The notes under the pieces are model-generated. The model worked only from the letters and a program-made list of their open reading frames with translations. It had not been told where the DNA came from and searched no databases. Of a stretch of DNA of 38,643 nt, positions 15,827 to 28,674 are shown piece by piece. The stretch's first letter is position 1. Each line of letters opens with the position of its first letter. The position numbers and the translations under genes are program-made. Origin of the DNA: Flavobacteriaceae bacterium (lineage in GTDB: Bacteria > Bacteroidota > Bacteroidia > Flavobacteriales > Flavobacteriaceae); NCBI GenBank assembly GCA_024638165.1, contig JAHEKV010000009.1:1-38643 (forward strand), read 5' to 3'.

Positions 15827-17308
15827 ATGATTTATCGAGTACTTTTTATGGTCCTGCTTGCGACAGGTTACGCGGCAGCTCAAACTAGTGATGACGTTTA
15901 CAGATATCTTCAGAGTGGGTCATTAGGATCTGCTAGAGCACAAGCACTCGGAGGTGCCTCCGGTTTTTTAAAAGGTGATCTCTCCTCAGTATTAACCAAT
16001 CCTGCGGCAGGTGCACTTTTTGACTATGGAGCTTTTTCTAGTAGTCTATTTCTAGGGGCTGTAGGTAATACAGCAACGACAGGAGATTTAACGAATCCAA
16101 AAAGAAAAGGAGAGGCCTCCATCAATCAAGCTGGAGGAATTTTGGTATTTGTATCTGAAGAAAGTGATTGGAATAAAATCGCATTAGGTTTCACCTATCA
16201 ACAAGAGAATAGCTATTCTGGAAACTTAAAGGCAGCAGGTCTAGCAGATTCTGGCATGGATCAGTATTTCACTGCTTTAGCCAGCAATCAAATCGCTGAA
16301 AATGTTTTAGCCTATCAGAATGAATACATCGAAGATGCTTACTTAAGAGTAGGCGCAGAGAGTGGCTTTGCCGCTCAACAAACCCTTTTAGCTCTTTATG
16401 GGGGATTATTAGGCCTTAACGAAGGAGTCTTCTCCTCAAATGCACAATACACCTCAATTTTTCAAAAATTCGAATCTAGAAGTAAGGGTAGAAAAGACGC
16501 ATATACGATCCACGGATCTGCGAGCTATAAAGAAAAATGGTTATTAGGAGCTAGTCTTTCTATTCACGAATTATCCTTTGAGAGATTCACCTATCTCGAT
16601 GAAGAAGGGTATTCAACAGAATCGGCAGTCACCACCAGTCTTTTTGATAACTACCTTTTTACTGAGGGGATAGGTGTATCTGCGAATTTTGGTCTTTTAT
16701 GGCAACCCAGCCCCCAATTCGGCTTAGGTGTAAGCTACAAAACACCTACTTGGTTTACGATGAGTGATCGAAGCGCGCAACGTTTTGATACCGATAATCG
16801 TCTTGAGGACATCTCATATATCAATTTCGGGATCATCAACGTTTACGACGATTATACCATGAAGCTACCATCGTCACTGACCCTTAATTCAAAAGTGGCC
16901 TTGAGTCAACCGCTCACCTTCTTAATCGATTATCAGCGCCAGAATTATGGAGATGCTCAGCTACTACCCAACAACGACCCCGCGTTTAACACTCAAAATG
17001 TAGCATTGGCAAGTACGTTCAGTACGGTCGAGACCTACCGAATGGGGTTAGAGTACACCACCCAACGTTATAGCGCTCGGATAGGTTACGGTAACACCTC
17101 TTCACCATACATCAATAGTGATCTCGGTGAACGTAAAGATTACGGCTTAGGTTTTGGTCTGAATTACGGACCTAGTCGCATTGATTTTGGATTGTCCTAT
17201 TCAACCTTAAATGACACCGTATTTTTCTTCGATCAAATCCTTCCTAATGCGGCCGAAGTACAAAACAATCGTTTTAGAGCGAATGTGACTTATACCTTCT
17301 CGCTTTAG
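15827..17308 (+). CDS. OmpP1/FadL/TodX-family outer membrane channel
   Basis: The 493-residue protein has a Sec signal (about 1-18, cleavage at AAA-Q), then the family N-terminal hatch signature GSARAQALGGA and SVLTNPAA. Many amphipathic beta strands follow, with a terminal strand RFRANVTYTFSL that fits recognition by the BAM complex. FadL-type channels take up hydrophobic compounds such as long-chain fatty acids or aromatics; the substrate here is unknown. It follows the Trp/Asn-rich lipoprotein gene by 9 bases and is probably in the same transcript. Confidence 0.88.
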   Translation: MIYRVLFMVLLATGYAAAQTSDDVYRYLQSGSLGSARAQALGGASGFLKGDLSSVLTNPAAGALFDYGAFSSSLFLGAVGNTATTGDLTNPKRKGEASINQAGGILVFVSEESDWNKIALGFTYQQENSYSGNLKAAGLADSGMDQYFTALASNQIAENVLAYQNEYIEDAYLRVGAESGFAAQQTLLALYGGLLGLNEGVFSSNAQYTSIFQKFESRSKGRKDAYTIHGSASYKEKWLLGASLSIHELSFERFTYLDEEGYSTESAVTTSLFDNYLFTEGIGVSANFGLLWQPSPQFGLGVSYKTPTWFTMSDRSAQRFDTDNRLEDISYINFGIINVYDDYTMKLPSSLTLNSKVALSQPLTFLIDYQRQNYGDAQLLPNNDPAFNTQNVALASTFSTVETYRMGLEYTTQRYSARIGYGNTSSPYINSDLGERKDYGLGFGLNYGPSRIDFGLSYSTLNDTVFFFDQILPNAAEVQNNRFRANVTYTFSL

Positions 17309-17320
17309 GGCCTAAATAGC

Positions 17321-17328
17321 TATCTTTG
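17321..17328 (+). promoter_or_regulatory. -7 box of the folE operon
   Basis: TATCTTTG followed by CA is the canonical flavobacterial -7 region. It lies 21 bases before the folE ATG, giving a leader of roughly 15 bases. No convincing TTG is seen at -33. Confidence 0.7.
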
Positions 17329-17349
17329 CAGCCTTAATTTTATTCGAAG

Positions 17350-18009
17350 ATGAACGACGAGTTGAACGATCACGATCATTTAAGTACCTCAAGACAGACG
17401 CCACTCAAAGCCGATGCCTTTGTACTTTCTGAAGAAGAGAAGATCGGTAAAATCCAAGAACATGTTGCGGCCATTTTAGACATTCTAGGAATGGATCTGA
17501 CCGATGACAGTTTAAAAGGTACACCTAAACGCGTTGCTAAGGCCTATGTCAAAGAAATCTTTGGAGGTCTGAATCCCGAGAGAAGACCGAGTGCATCTAC
17601 CTTCGAAAACAAGTATGAATACGGTGAAATGTTGGTTGAGAAAAACATAACGCTTTATTCAACCTGTGAGCATCACCTTCTCCCTATCATTGGAAAAGCA
17701 CATATCGCCTACATCTCAAATGGAAACGTAGTTGGCCTTTCTAAAATGAATCGAATTGTGGATTACTACGCTAAGCGTCCGCAAGTACAAGAGCGATTAA
17801 CCCTTCAAGTAATTGAAGAGTTACAACGTATCTTAAAAACTGAAAATGTGGCCTGTATCATTGATGCGAAACACCTATGCGTTAACTCGAGAGGAATTCG
17901 CGATGTCGCAAGTAGCACAGTTACTGCCGAATACGGAGGTGTTTTTAAAACCGATGAAACGTTAAGAAAAGAGTTCTTATCTTATATTCAATTAGAAACT
18001 GAATTCTAA
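17350..18009 (+). CDS. folE: GTP cyclohydrolase I
   Basis: FolE converts GTP to 7,8-dihydroneopterin triphosphate, the first step of tetrahydrofolate (and queuosine) synthesis, as a zinc-dependent homodecamer. The 219-residue protein shows the zinc ligands Cys106 and His109 in STCEHHLLP and Cys177 in [16 protein letters not shown] (147-151) and the C-terminal EFL are also typical. Residues 1-25 are a poorly conserved leader. The stop overlaps the cysS ATG (TAATG at 18007-18011), so the two are coupled. Confidence 0.97.
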   Translation: MNDELNDHDHLSTSRQTPLKADAFVLSEEEKIGKIQEHVAAILDILGMDLTDDSLKGTPKRVAKAYVKEIFGGLNPERRPSASTFENKYEYGEMLVEKNITLYSTCEHHLLPIIGKAHIAYISNGNVVGLSKMNRIVDYYAKRPQVQERLTLQVIEELQRILKTENVACIIDAKHLCVNSRGIRDVASSTVTAEYGGVFKTDETLRKEFLSYIQLETEF

Positions 18010-19502
18010 TGCAACCCTTATACCACAAACATTCACTAAAAGTTTTCAATTCTTTAAGCCGAAAAAAAGAGGCTTTTACCCCTATCAAAGAGGGTTATGT
18101 AGGCCTTTATGTTTGTGGACCTACGGTATATAGTAACGTACATTTAGGTAATTGTCGAACCTTTATGTCGTTCGATACCATTTACCGTTACCTTCTTCAT
18201 TTAGGGTATAAAGTGCGATACGTTCGAAATATTACCGATGCCGGACACCTTGAGAACGATGCGGATGCGGGTGAGGATAAGATTGCGAAAAAAGCCAAAT
18301 TAGAACAGATTGAACCGATGGAGGTGGTTCAAAAATACACGGTCGATTTCCATCGCACCTTAGAACACTTCAATCTACTTCCCCCTTCTATAGAACCTAC
18401 CGCAACAGGACATATTATTGAACAAATCGAAATCATTAAAGAAATCCTTGACAAAGGGTTTGCCTATGAGGTAAATGGGTCGGTATATTTTGATGTTCAA
18501 AAATTCAATGAATCAAACGACTACGGTAAATTAAGCGGAAGAAGCATCGAAGACATGGTGGCTAATACACGGGCACTTCAAGGGCAGTCTGAGAAAAAGA
18601 ATCCTCAAGACTTTGCACTATGGAAGAAAGCCGAGCCTACTCATATCATGCGCTGGCCTTCACCTTGGGGTGATGGGTTTCCTGGATGGCACATTGAGTG
18701 TACTGCTATGAGCACCAAATATCTTGGAGAACAGTTCGACATTCACGGTGGTGGTATGGACCTAAAATTCCCTCATCACGAATGTGAAATTGCACAAGCA
18801 GAAGCTAGCAAGGGGAAATCACCGGTAAATTATTGGTTACATGCTAACATGTTGACTTTGAATGGCAAGAAAATGTCTAAGTCAACGGACAACAACATCT
18901 ATCCAAGTGAACTCTTCAGTGGTGAGAATAAACTTTTCTCTAAACCTTTCTCGGCTGCCGTTGTGAGATTCTTCATGTTGCAAGCGCACTATACTAGCGT
19001 ACTTGACCTAAGTGAAGAAGCTTTAGATGCTGCAGAAAAAGGATACTTCAGATTGTTAGAATCATTCAGTACTCTCGAAGGTTTAAGTTCAAAAGAAGGT
19101 ATTGAAAACGATCCCACTATCGAACAATGGGTCAATCGTTGCTATGAAGCAATGAATGATGATTTCAATACGCCTATTCTTATCGCACAACTTTTCGAAG
19201 GAGTAAAAATTATCAATCTGATCAACGACCAAAAGAAGACCGTATCGAGTGAGGACTTGGTTTTAATAAGCCAAACGATGAGAACCTTCTTCTTCGATGT
19301 CTTGGGATTATTTGATAGCCGAAACTCAGATGCAAAGCAAGAAGGACAGCTTAAGGGGCTCGTTGAATTATTACTAAAAGAGCGTTCAGAAGCAAGAGCA
19401 CGAAAAGACTTTCAGCGCTCTGATGAAATTAGGGATGCTATAGAAGCACTGGGAATCAAATTGAAAGACACCAAGGATGGTACTACCTTTAGTCTATCGT
19501 GA
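18009..19502 (+). CDS. cysS: Cysteinyl-tRNA synthetase
   Basis: CysS charges tRNA-Cys. The 497-residue class I enzyme has the HIGH-equivalent HLGN (45-48), the KMSKS loop (288-292), and the zinc ligands Cys36, Cys231, His256 and Glu260, spaced as in the family. The anticodon-binding helical domain is C-terminal, ending with [15 protein letters not shown]. It overlaps folE by one base and yidD by four (GTGA), so all three are probably translated from one message. Confidence 0.98.
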   Translation: MQPLYHKHSLKVFNSLSRKKEAFTPIKEGYVGLYVCGPTVYSNVHLGNCRTFMSFDTIYRYLLHLGYKVRYVRNITDAGHLENDADAGEDKIAKKAKLEQIEPMEVVQKYTVDFHRTLEHFNLLPPSIEPTATGHIIEQIEIIKEILDKGFAYEVNGSVYFDVQKFNESNDYGKLSGRSIEDMVANTRALQGQSEKKNPQDFALWKKAEPTHIMRWPSPWGDGFPGWHIECTAMSTKYLGEQFDIHGGGMDLKFPHHECEIAQAEASKGKSPVNYWLHANMLTLNGKKMSKSTDNNIYPSELFSGENKLFSKPFSAAVVRFFMLQAHYTSVLDLSEEALDAAEKGYFRLLESFSTLEGLSSKEGIENDPTIEQWVNRCYEAMNDDFNTPILIAQLFEGVKIINLINDQKKTVSSEDLVLISQTMRTFFFDVLGLFDSRNSDAKQEGQLKGLVELLLKERSEARARKDFQRSDEIRDAIEALGIKLKDTKDGTTFSLS

Positions 19503-19720
19503 AACGTATATTTAGTCTTCCCTTTATTCTATTGGTTCGAGTATATCAATTACTCATCTCCCCACTGACTCCAGCAAGCTGCCGATTCACCCCTACTTGC
19601 TCAACTTATAGCATTGAAGCACTGAAGAAATACGGCCCCATTAAGGGCGGATGGTTAGCTATTAAGCGAATTTCGAGTTGCCATCCATGGGGAAAAAGCG
19701 GATACGACCCTGTTCCTTGA
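19499..19720 (+). CDS. yidD: YidD membrane protein insertion efficiency factor
   Basis: The 73-residue protein has the YidD core: [27 protein letters not shown], then [16 protein letters not shown] and GYDPVP. YidD is a small inner-membrane-associated helper of YidC-dependent insertion. The start is GTG at 19499, overlapping the cysS stop. This is well supported because upstream codons belong to cysS and the next ATG is absent. Confidence 0.95.
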   Translation: MKRIFSLPFILLVRVYQLLISPLTPASCRFTPTCSTYSIEALKKYGPIKGGWLAIKRISSCHPWGKSGYDPVP

Positions 19721-19757
19721 GCCATAGTTTTGGGCTATATTAGACCAAAATTAATTT

Positions 19758-20717
19758 ATGACGCTACTCGGTATTATCTGGAACCCAGAAGACACGCTCT
19801 TCACCCTTGGGCCTATTCAAATCAAATACTACAACTCACTTTGGATCGCTGCCTTTATTTTAGGATGGAATCTCATAAAGACTGTTTTCAAAAAGGAAAA
19901 TAAACCTACTGAAAAGCTTGACAGTCTCTTTGTATACACCGTACTATCTATTATGCTTGGAGCGCGTTTAGGACATGTGTTTTTCTACGATTGGGCCTAT
20001 TACCAGAATCATCTCGTTGAAATATTACTGCCTATAAGAGAGCAAAAGAATTCAAGCCTCTTTGGAATTATCAATGGGTATGCATTTACTGGGTTCGCAG
20101 GATTAGCGAGCCACGGAGCCGCATTAGCAGCAGTCATTGGATTATACCTTTTTAGTAAGAAAGAAAAGGATATTTCATTCTTGTGGTTGGTTGATCGAAT
20201 AGCTTTACCATCTGCTATAGGCGGAGCTTTTGTACGTTTAGGTAACTTCTTTAATTCTGAAATTAACGGGAAAGTAGTAAATGAGAGCTTCATCTTTGCC
20301 ACAAAGTTCGTCAGAGATCACGGTGATATGTCAGCCTATCAGGCGCTTCAAGCCACGGGTCAACCCTCGGTAAGTAGAGCTTATGCGGCGCTAGTTAATG
20401 ATCCCGCATACACAGATATTCTTGCTCAAATTCCTTATCGCCATCCGGCGCAACTTTATGAAGCATTTGCTTACGCACTGTTATTTGTGGTCATGTATTA
20501 TGTGCTTTACCCGAAGGCCGAATTAAGAGACAAACCTGGATTCTTATTCGGTACCTGGCTGGTCGGAATATTCTCTGCTCGCTTCCTTATCGAATTCTTC
20601 AAAAAGAGTCAAGGAGGATTTGAGGAGAGTCTCGGTTTACTAACCACCGGACAATGGTTAAGCATTATACCAGTACTATTCGGCGCGTACTTAATGATTC
20701 GAAAAGTAAAAGCTTAA
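19758..20717 (+). CDS. lgt: Phosphatidylglycerol-prolipoprotein diacylglyceryl transferase
   Basis: Lgt adds diacylglycerol from phosphatidylglycerol to the lipobox Cys of prolipoproteins at the inner membrane. The 319-residue multi-pass protein shows GARLGHVFFYDW (68-79), SHG with the conserved His119, RLGNFFNSEINGK (160-172), which carries the catalytic-site Arg, and HPAQLYEA (229-236). It is longer than E. coli Lgt (291), mainly through a loop at about 175-225, which I recall in other Bacteroidota. It begins 37 bases after yidD and likely belongs to the same operon. It would process the lipoproteins encoded in this window. Confidence 0.96.
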   Translation: MTLLGIIWNPEDTLFTLGPIQIKYYNSLWIAAFILGWNLIKTVFKKENKPTEKLDSLFVYTVLSIMLGARLGHVFFYDWAYYQNHLVEILLPIREQKNSSLFGIINGYAFTGFAGLASHGAALAAVIGLYLFSKKEKDISFLWLVDRIALPSAIGGAFVRLGNFFNSEINGKVVNESFIFATKFVRDHGDMSAYQALQATGQPSVSRAYAALVNDPAYTDILAQIPYRHPAQLYEAFAYALLFVVMYYVLYPKAELRDKPGFLFGTWLVGIFSARFLIEFFKKSQGGFEESLGLLTTGQWLSIIPVLFGAYLMIRKVKA

Positions 20718-20734
20718 ACAAAAGGTAAGATCAT

Positions 20735-20766
20735 AAAAAAGGCCCGACAGTTGTCGGGCCTTTTTT
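20735..20766. terminator. Bidirectional terminator between lgt and secDF
   Basis: The stem ggcccgaca (20741-20749) / tgtcgggcc (20752-20760) is flanked by six A and six T, so it can stop both convergent genes. Confidence 0.92.
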
Positions 20767-20786
20767 ATTGATAGCATAGAAAGTCT

Positions 20787-23702
20787 TTACTTCTTCTCGT
20801 TGCCTTTACCTAATGTGTCAAACATCACTGGAGTTGCAATGAACAATGATGAATAGGTACCTACTAGAATACCAATAATCATCGCGAACATAAACCCTCT
20901 AAGGGTCTCACCTCCGAAAATAAAGATCGCAAGTAGTACGATAAGCGTAGTTAATGAGGTATTCAATGTACGGCTTAACGTTGAGTTTAATGCTTCGTTC
21001 ACATGATTACCCTGCTTCCATCCTTTTAATCCGATAATCTCTCTAATGCGGTCAAAAACTACTACCGTATCGTTTAATGAATATCCGATTACCGTAAGAA
21101 TAGCCGCAATAAAGGCTTGGTCAATCTCCATGTTAAAAGGCATAAACGCACTAGTTGCAGAGAACACCCCAAGTACGATGATTACATCGTGGAATACCGC
21201 AGTAACCGCTCCTAGTGAGAACTGCCACTTTCTAAAACGAAGTAGAATATATAAGAATACAATAGTCAGTGACCCAAAGATCGCTAGTACTGCATTTTTC
21301 TTAATATCATCAGCAATGGTAGGACCAACTTTTACCGATTGAAGAATACCTACCGTCTTATCATCACTACCCACTGTGAAGTCTTCAATTGAAAAACCGT
21401 CAGGTAGATAAGGTAATAGGGTATTGAAAAGAAGTCCTTGGATTTCTTGATCTACCTCGATACCCTCAACATCTACTTTATAAGGAGTAGTTACCTTAAT
21501 TTGATTCGCTGCTCCAAAGGTCTTTACATTCGTACCGCTTCCTAAAACATCAGTAAGCGCAGATGAAATTTCTGTCGGGTTCACTTCATTTTCAAAACGA
21601 ATCTGATACGTACGACCACCAACAAAATCTACACCCTGTTGTAAACCAGTGGTGAAAAGAGAGGTTAATGACCCTAACACCAACACACCAGATATAATGT
21701 AAGCTGTTTTTCGAGCTTTCAGGAATCCGAAGTTTACTGAAGATAAAAGATTAGCTGTAGCAGCAGTAGCAAACTTTAAGCTTCTACCCTTCGTAGCTAG
21801 ATAACCTTCAATAAGTAAACGAGTAATGAAAATCGCTGTAAAAAGCGAAGTAAGAATACCAATTAATAAAGTAGTTGCGAATCCTTTGATAGGTCCTGAA
21901 CCGAACATGAATAGAATAACAGCAGTTAGACCCGTAGTGATGTTCGCATCCAAAATCGAAGAAAGTGCGTTTGAGAATCCATCGCTGATTGAGAGCGCTA
22001 ATCCTTTGCCCTTGCGAAGTTCTTCTTTGATACGCTCAAAGATCAGTACGTTTGCATCTACTGACATACCAATGGTAAGTACGATACCCGCAATACCCGG
22101 TAAAGTTAATACGGCTCCTAAACTAGTAAGTACTCCAAAGATTAAAACAATGTTGAATACTAGAGCAACATCAGCATATAAACCTCCTCTACCGTAGTAG
22201 AAAATCATCCATACCAGTACAAAAATCATTGCAATCACAAACGATAAGAATCCGCTTTCGATAGCTTCCTGACCCAATGAAGGTCCAACAATTTCTGATT
22301 GAACGATCTCAGCTGAAGCAGGTAATTTACCCGCTCTCAGAACGTTTGCAATATCCTTGGTTTCATTGATGGTGAAAGTACCTGTAATCTCTGAACGTCC
22401 GCCTGAAATAGGACCTGAAGACACACCAGGAGCAGTGTAAACCTTGTTGTCAAGTACAATAGCAATACCTGTTTTGTTTTGATAAACATCACCCGTTAAG
22501 CGCTCCCATTCGCGAGCTCCTTTGGTGTTCATCATCATGCTTACCGCTGGCTTTCCGAATTGGTCGAAAGTATCTTGAGCATCAGAAACGACATCTCCTG
22601 AAATACGAGGGGTTCCTTCACGATTTGAGCGAAGCGCATATAATTCTACGATATCTGCATCAGCAGGCACACGTTGCCAAGCAAACTTCGTGTACTGAAC
22701 TGCTGAAGGTAACAATCTTTTAATTTCTGAACGTCTTAACGCCTGCCCAACATAAGCAGTGTCACGTGCTTGAACACGTACTAAAGCATTCGATCCAGGA
22801 GCTCCAGGAATCAATTTTGCTAGCAATGGATTTTGAGTAGATAGAGAATCAGATGCTGACTCTAATAAATCTTCAACATCATCTGAAGACTGCTCTAACT
22901 CAGCCAGACGCTGATCAGCTGCTACTAAAAACTGTGATAGTCCTGGTTCAGCTGCAGAAATGGTTTCCCAAAACTCTAATTGTGCAGTAGAAGATAGTAA
23001 CTCCTGAGCACGGTTAATATCGCGAGCACCAGGTAATTCTACAAGAATACGACCTGAGTTACCTACTCGTTGAATGTTCGGCTGAGTTACTCCAAAGCCA
23101 TCGATACGCTCACGAAGAACTTCGAAAGCAGAAACAATCGACTCGTCAATTTTTCTTCTAATGATTGGCTTAACCTCAGCATTATTCATCGAGAAATTGA
23201 TCTCATCACTTAATGCTTTGTTCGCGAAGATCTCTGGCGAAGCAAGAGTAATTTCACCTGCATTGGCCTCGAAAGATTCGAAGAATAACTCTACGTAATT
23301 CTCATCACTTTGCTTTGAAGCTGCATCTGCAGCATCTAAAGCTTGATTGAAAGCAACGTTTTTGGTGTTATTAGCAAGACCTTTAAGAATATCTTTAACC
23401 GAAATCTGTAGGGTTACGTTAATTCCCCCTTTCAGGTCAAGACCTTTATTTAATTCTTTGGTCTTAGCATCAGCATAGGAGGTAAACCCAAAAACAGGGA
23501 GGTCAGCTACAGAATCTAAATAACTCTTAGCAGCTGTTTCACGTGCCGAAATATAATCATTAGCAGATGCATCTACGCTAACTGAAGCGTATCGATCGGC
23601 ATCCCCTTCGATTTTGTTAGTGATGAATGTAAACGATAGTTGATAGAGGCTTACTACCCCAAACAAAATCGCAAATAGTCGAATTAATCCTTTATTCTGC
23701 AT
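20787..23702 (-). CDS. secDF: SecDF fused protein-export subunit
   Basis: SecDF uses the proton gradient to pull secreted proteins across the inner membrane together with SecYEG. The 971-residue protein joins SecD and SecF in one chain, as usual in Bacteroidota. An N-terminal helix is followed by the SecD motif DLKGGINVTLQ (about 89-99), a large periplasmic P1 domain with GFGVTQPNIQRVG and VELPGARD, and five SecD helices. Then comes the SecF half with GRTYQIRFENEV and GYSLNDTVVVFDRIRE. The start at ATG 23702 (MQNKGLIRLFAILFG) is preferred over an in-frame ATG five codons upstream because it matches the family N-terminus. Confidence 0.96.
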   Translation of the reverse strand: MQNKGLIRLFAILFGVVSLYQLSFTFITNKIEGDADRYASVSVDASANDYISARETAAKSYLDSVADLPVFGFTSYADAKTKELNKGLDLKGGINVTLQISVKDILKGLANNTKNVAFNQALDAADAASKQSDENYVELFFESFEANAGEITLASPEIFANKALSDEINFSMNNAEVKPIIRRKIDESIVSAFEVLRERIDGFGVTQPNIQRVGNSGRILVELPGARDINRAQELLSSTAQLEFWETISAAEPGLSQFLVAADQRLAELEQSSDDVEDLLESASDSLSTQNPLLAKLIPGAPGSNALVRVQARDTAYVGQALRRSEIKRLLPSAVQYTKFAWQRVPADADIVELYALRSNREGTPRISGDVVSDAQDTFDQFGKPAVSMMMNTKGAREWERLTGDVYQNKTGIAIVLDNKVYTAPGVSSGPISGGRSEITGTFTINETKDIANVLRAGKLPASAEIVQSEIVGPSLGQEAIESGFLSFVIAMIFVLVWMIFYYGRGGLYADVALVFNIVLIFGVLTSLGAVLTLPGIAGIVLTIGMSVDANVLIFERIKEELRKGKGLALSISDGFSNALSSILDANITTGLTAVILFMFGSGPIKGFATTLLIGILTSLFTAIFITRLLIEGYLATKGRSLKFATAATANLLSSVNFGFLKARKTAYIISGVLVLGSLTSLFTTGLQQGVDFVGGRTYQIRFENEVNPTEISSALTDVLGSGTNVKTFGAANQIKVTTPYKVDVEGIEVDQEIQGLLFNTLLPYLPDGFSIEDFTVGSDDKTVGILQSVKVGPTIADDIKKNAVLAIFGSLTIVFLYILLRFRKWQFSLGAVTAVFHDVIIVLGVFSATSAFMPFNMEIDQAFIAAILTVIGYSLNDTVVVFDRIREIIGLKGWKQGNHVNEALNSTLSRTLNTSLTTLIVLLAIFIFGGETLRGFMFAMIIGILVGTYSSLFIATPVMFDTLGKGNEKK

Positions 23703-23739
23703 ACTGCCTAAAATCAATTAATATAATGTCAAATGCGTG

Positions 23740-23770
23740 CAAATATATCATTTCGCCCTAGAAATGACAA
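23740..23770 (-). promoter_or_regulatory. secDF promoter
   Basis: On the minus strand, TTG (23770-23768) is followed after 20 bases by TATATTTG (23747-23740) and then C. Both elements match exactly with ideal spacing. Transcription would start near 23734, about 30 bases before the secDF ATG. Confidence 0.75.
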
Positions 23771-23784
23771 TTATATGTAATAAA

Positions 23785-23811
23785 CAAAAAACCCCGGAAA
23801 ACTTCCGGGGC
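23785..23811 (-). terminator. mdh terminator
   Basis: On the minus strand ccccggaa pairs with ttccgggg around a three-base loop, followed by six T. It lies about 20 bases after the mdh stop and upstream of the secDF promoter. Confidence 0.9.
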
Positions 23812-23830
23812 TAAACACTCTATTAGTTTC

Positions 23831-24757
23831 TTATAAATTAAGTAGCGCATTCACCGCAGCAACTCCTTCTGCAGAAGCAGCTACCTTAGCTTTCTCGTCT
23901 TCACTTAACTCGATAGAAACGATCTTTTCAATTCCATTTTTACCAAGAACTACAGGTACTCCTAGGCAAATATCATTCAATCCGTATTCACCTTCAAGAA
24001 GAGCAGAACAAGGATAAATTTTCTTTTGATCACAGGCGATTGCTTGAACCAAACCTGAAACAGCAGCACCCGGAGCATACCAAGCACTTGTTCCTAAAAG
24101 TTTGGTAAGTGTAGCTCCCCCAACCTTAGTCTCTTGAACTACATATTCCATTTGTTCAGCGTCTAAAAACTCACTAACGCGAATTGAATTTCGAGTAGCA
24201 TGATCGATTAATGGAACCATACCTGTATCTGAGTGACCTCCGATAACCATTCCGTCTACATCAGAAATAGGCGCATCAAGAGCCTCAGCTAAACGATACT
24301 TGAATCTCGCACTATCGAGGGCACCTCCCATTCCGATGATTCGGTGTTTAGGAAGTCCTGAGGTTTTGTGAACGAGATAAGTCATGGTATCCATAGGGTT
24401 ACTCACCACAATAACAATGGCTTCAGGAGAATGCTTTAATAGATTTGAAGAAACCTCCTTAACGATACCTGCATTGATACCAATAAGCTCTTCTCTGGTC
24501 ATCCCTGGCTTACGAGGAATACCCGAAGTAATCACTACAACATCACTACCAGCTGTTTTCGAATAATCCCCAGTGGTACCCGTAATTTTGGTATCAAATC
24601 CATTTAGGGATGCAGTCTGCATCAGATCCATTGCTTTACCTTCTGCAAAGCCTTCTTTAATATCTACTAGTACTACCTCTGAAGCAAAGTCTTTAATAGC
24701 AATGTATTCTGCACAGCTAGCGCCAACGGCACCCGCTCCTACTACAGTTACTTTCAT
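23831..24757 (-). CDS. mdh: Malate dehydrogenase (LDH-like type)
   Basis: Mdh oxidises malate to oxaloacetate with NAD in the TCA cycle. The 308-residue protein has the dinucleotide motif GAGAVG (7-12) with Asp32, which favours NAD over NADP. The mobile loop reads RKPGMTR (Arg82, Arg88), with Asn120, Asp148, Arg151 and catalytic His175 in GGHSD. An Arg in place of the Gln of lactate dehydrogenases at the loop supports malate as substrate. It follows gyrB by 43 bases but has its own -7 box and a strong terminator. Confidence 0.96.
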   Translation of the reverse strand: MKVTVVGAGAVGASCAEYIAIKDFASEVVLVDIKEGFAEGKAMDLMQTASLNGFDTKITGTTGDYSKTAGSDVVVITSGIPRKPGMTREELIGINAGIVKEVSSNLLKHSPEAIVIVVSNPMDTMTYLVHKTSGLPKHRIIGMGGALDSARFKYRLAEALDAPISDVDGMVIGGHSDTGMVPLIDHATRNSIRVSEFLDAEQMEYVVQETKVGGATLTKLLGTSAWYAPGAAVSGLVQAIACDQKKIYPCSALLEGEYGLNDICLGVPVVLGKNGIEKIVSIELSEDEKAKVAASAEGVAAVNALLNL

Positions 24758-24787
24758 TTTCGTATTTGATTTAGATTAAATGTGTTG

Positions 24788-24795
24788 CAAATTTA
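24788..24795 (-). promoter_or_regulatory. -7 box of mdh
   Basis: On the minus strand this reads TAAATTTG followed by CA, an exact consensus match 31 bases before the mdh ATG, in the gyrB/mdh gap. The nearest TTG upstream lies inside the gyrB 3' end at a short spacing of 13. Confidence 0.55.
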
Positions 24796-24800
24796 AGTCA

Positions 24801-28525
<3,725 letters not shown>

Positions 28526-28674
28526 GGCTTTATAATTTGAAGCCAAAAATGGAACTAAATGTTTTAAACCTAAATCTCTAAGATGTTATTGGTTTTAAAA
28601 TGAAATCACAAAAGTCTTTTATGTATAAAAATGAAACTTACATAGCTTCAATTCAATATTGAGGTTTGATATCG

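Noticed and set aside
19721-19757. TATATTAG before lgt as a separate promoter
   Set aside because: It deviates from the -7 consensus and has no properly spaced -33; lgt is more simply read from the folE-cysS-yidD transcript.
28526-28544. ggctt/aagcc hairpin at the asnB start as a riboswitch
   Set aside because: The stem is only five bases and isolated; no larger conserved fold or known aptamer pattern is visible.
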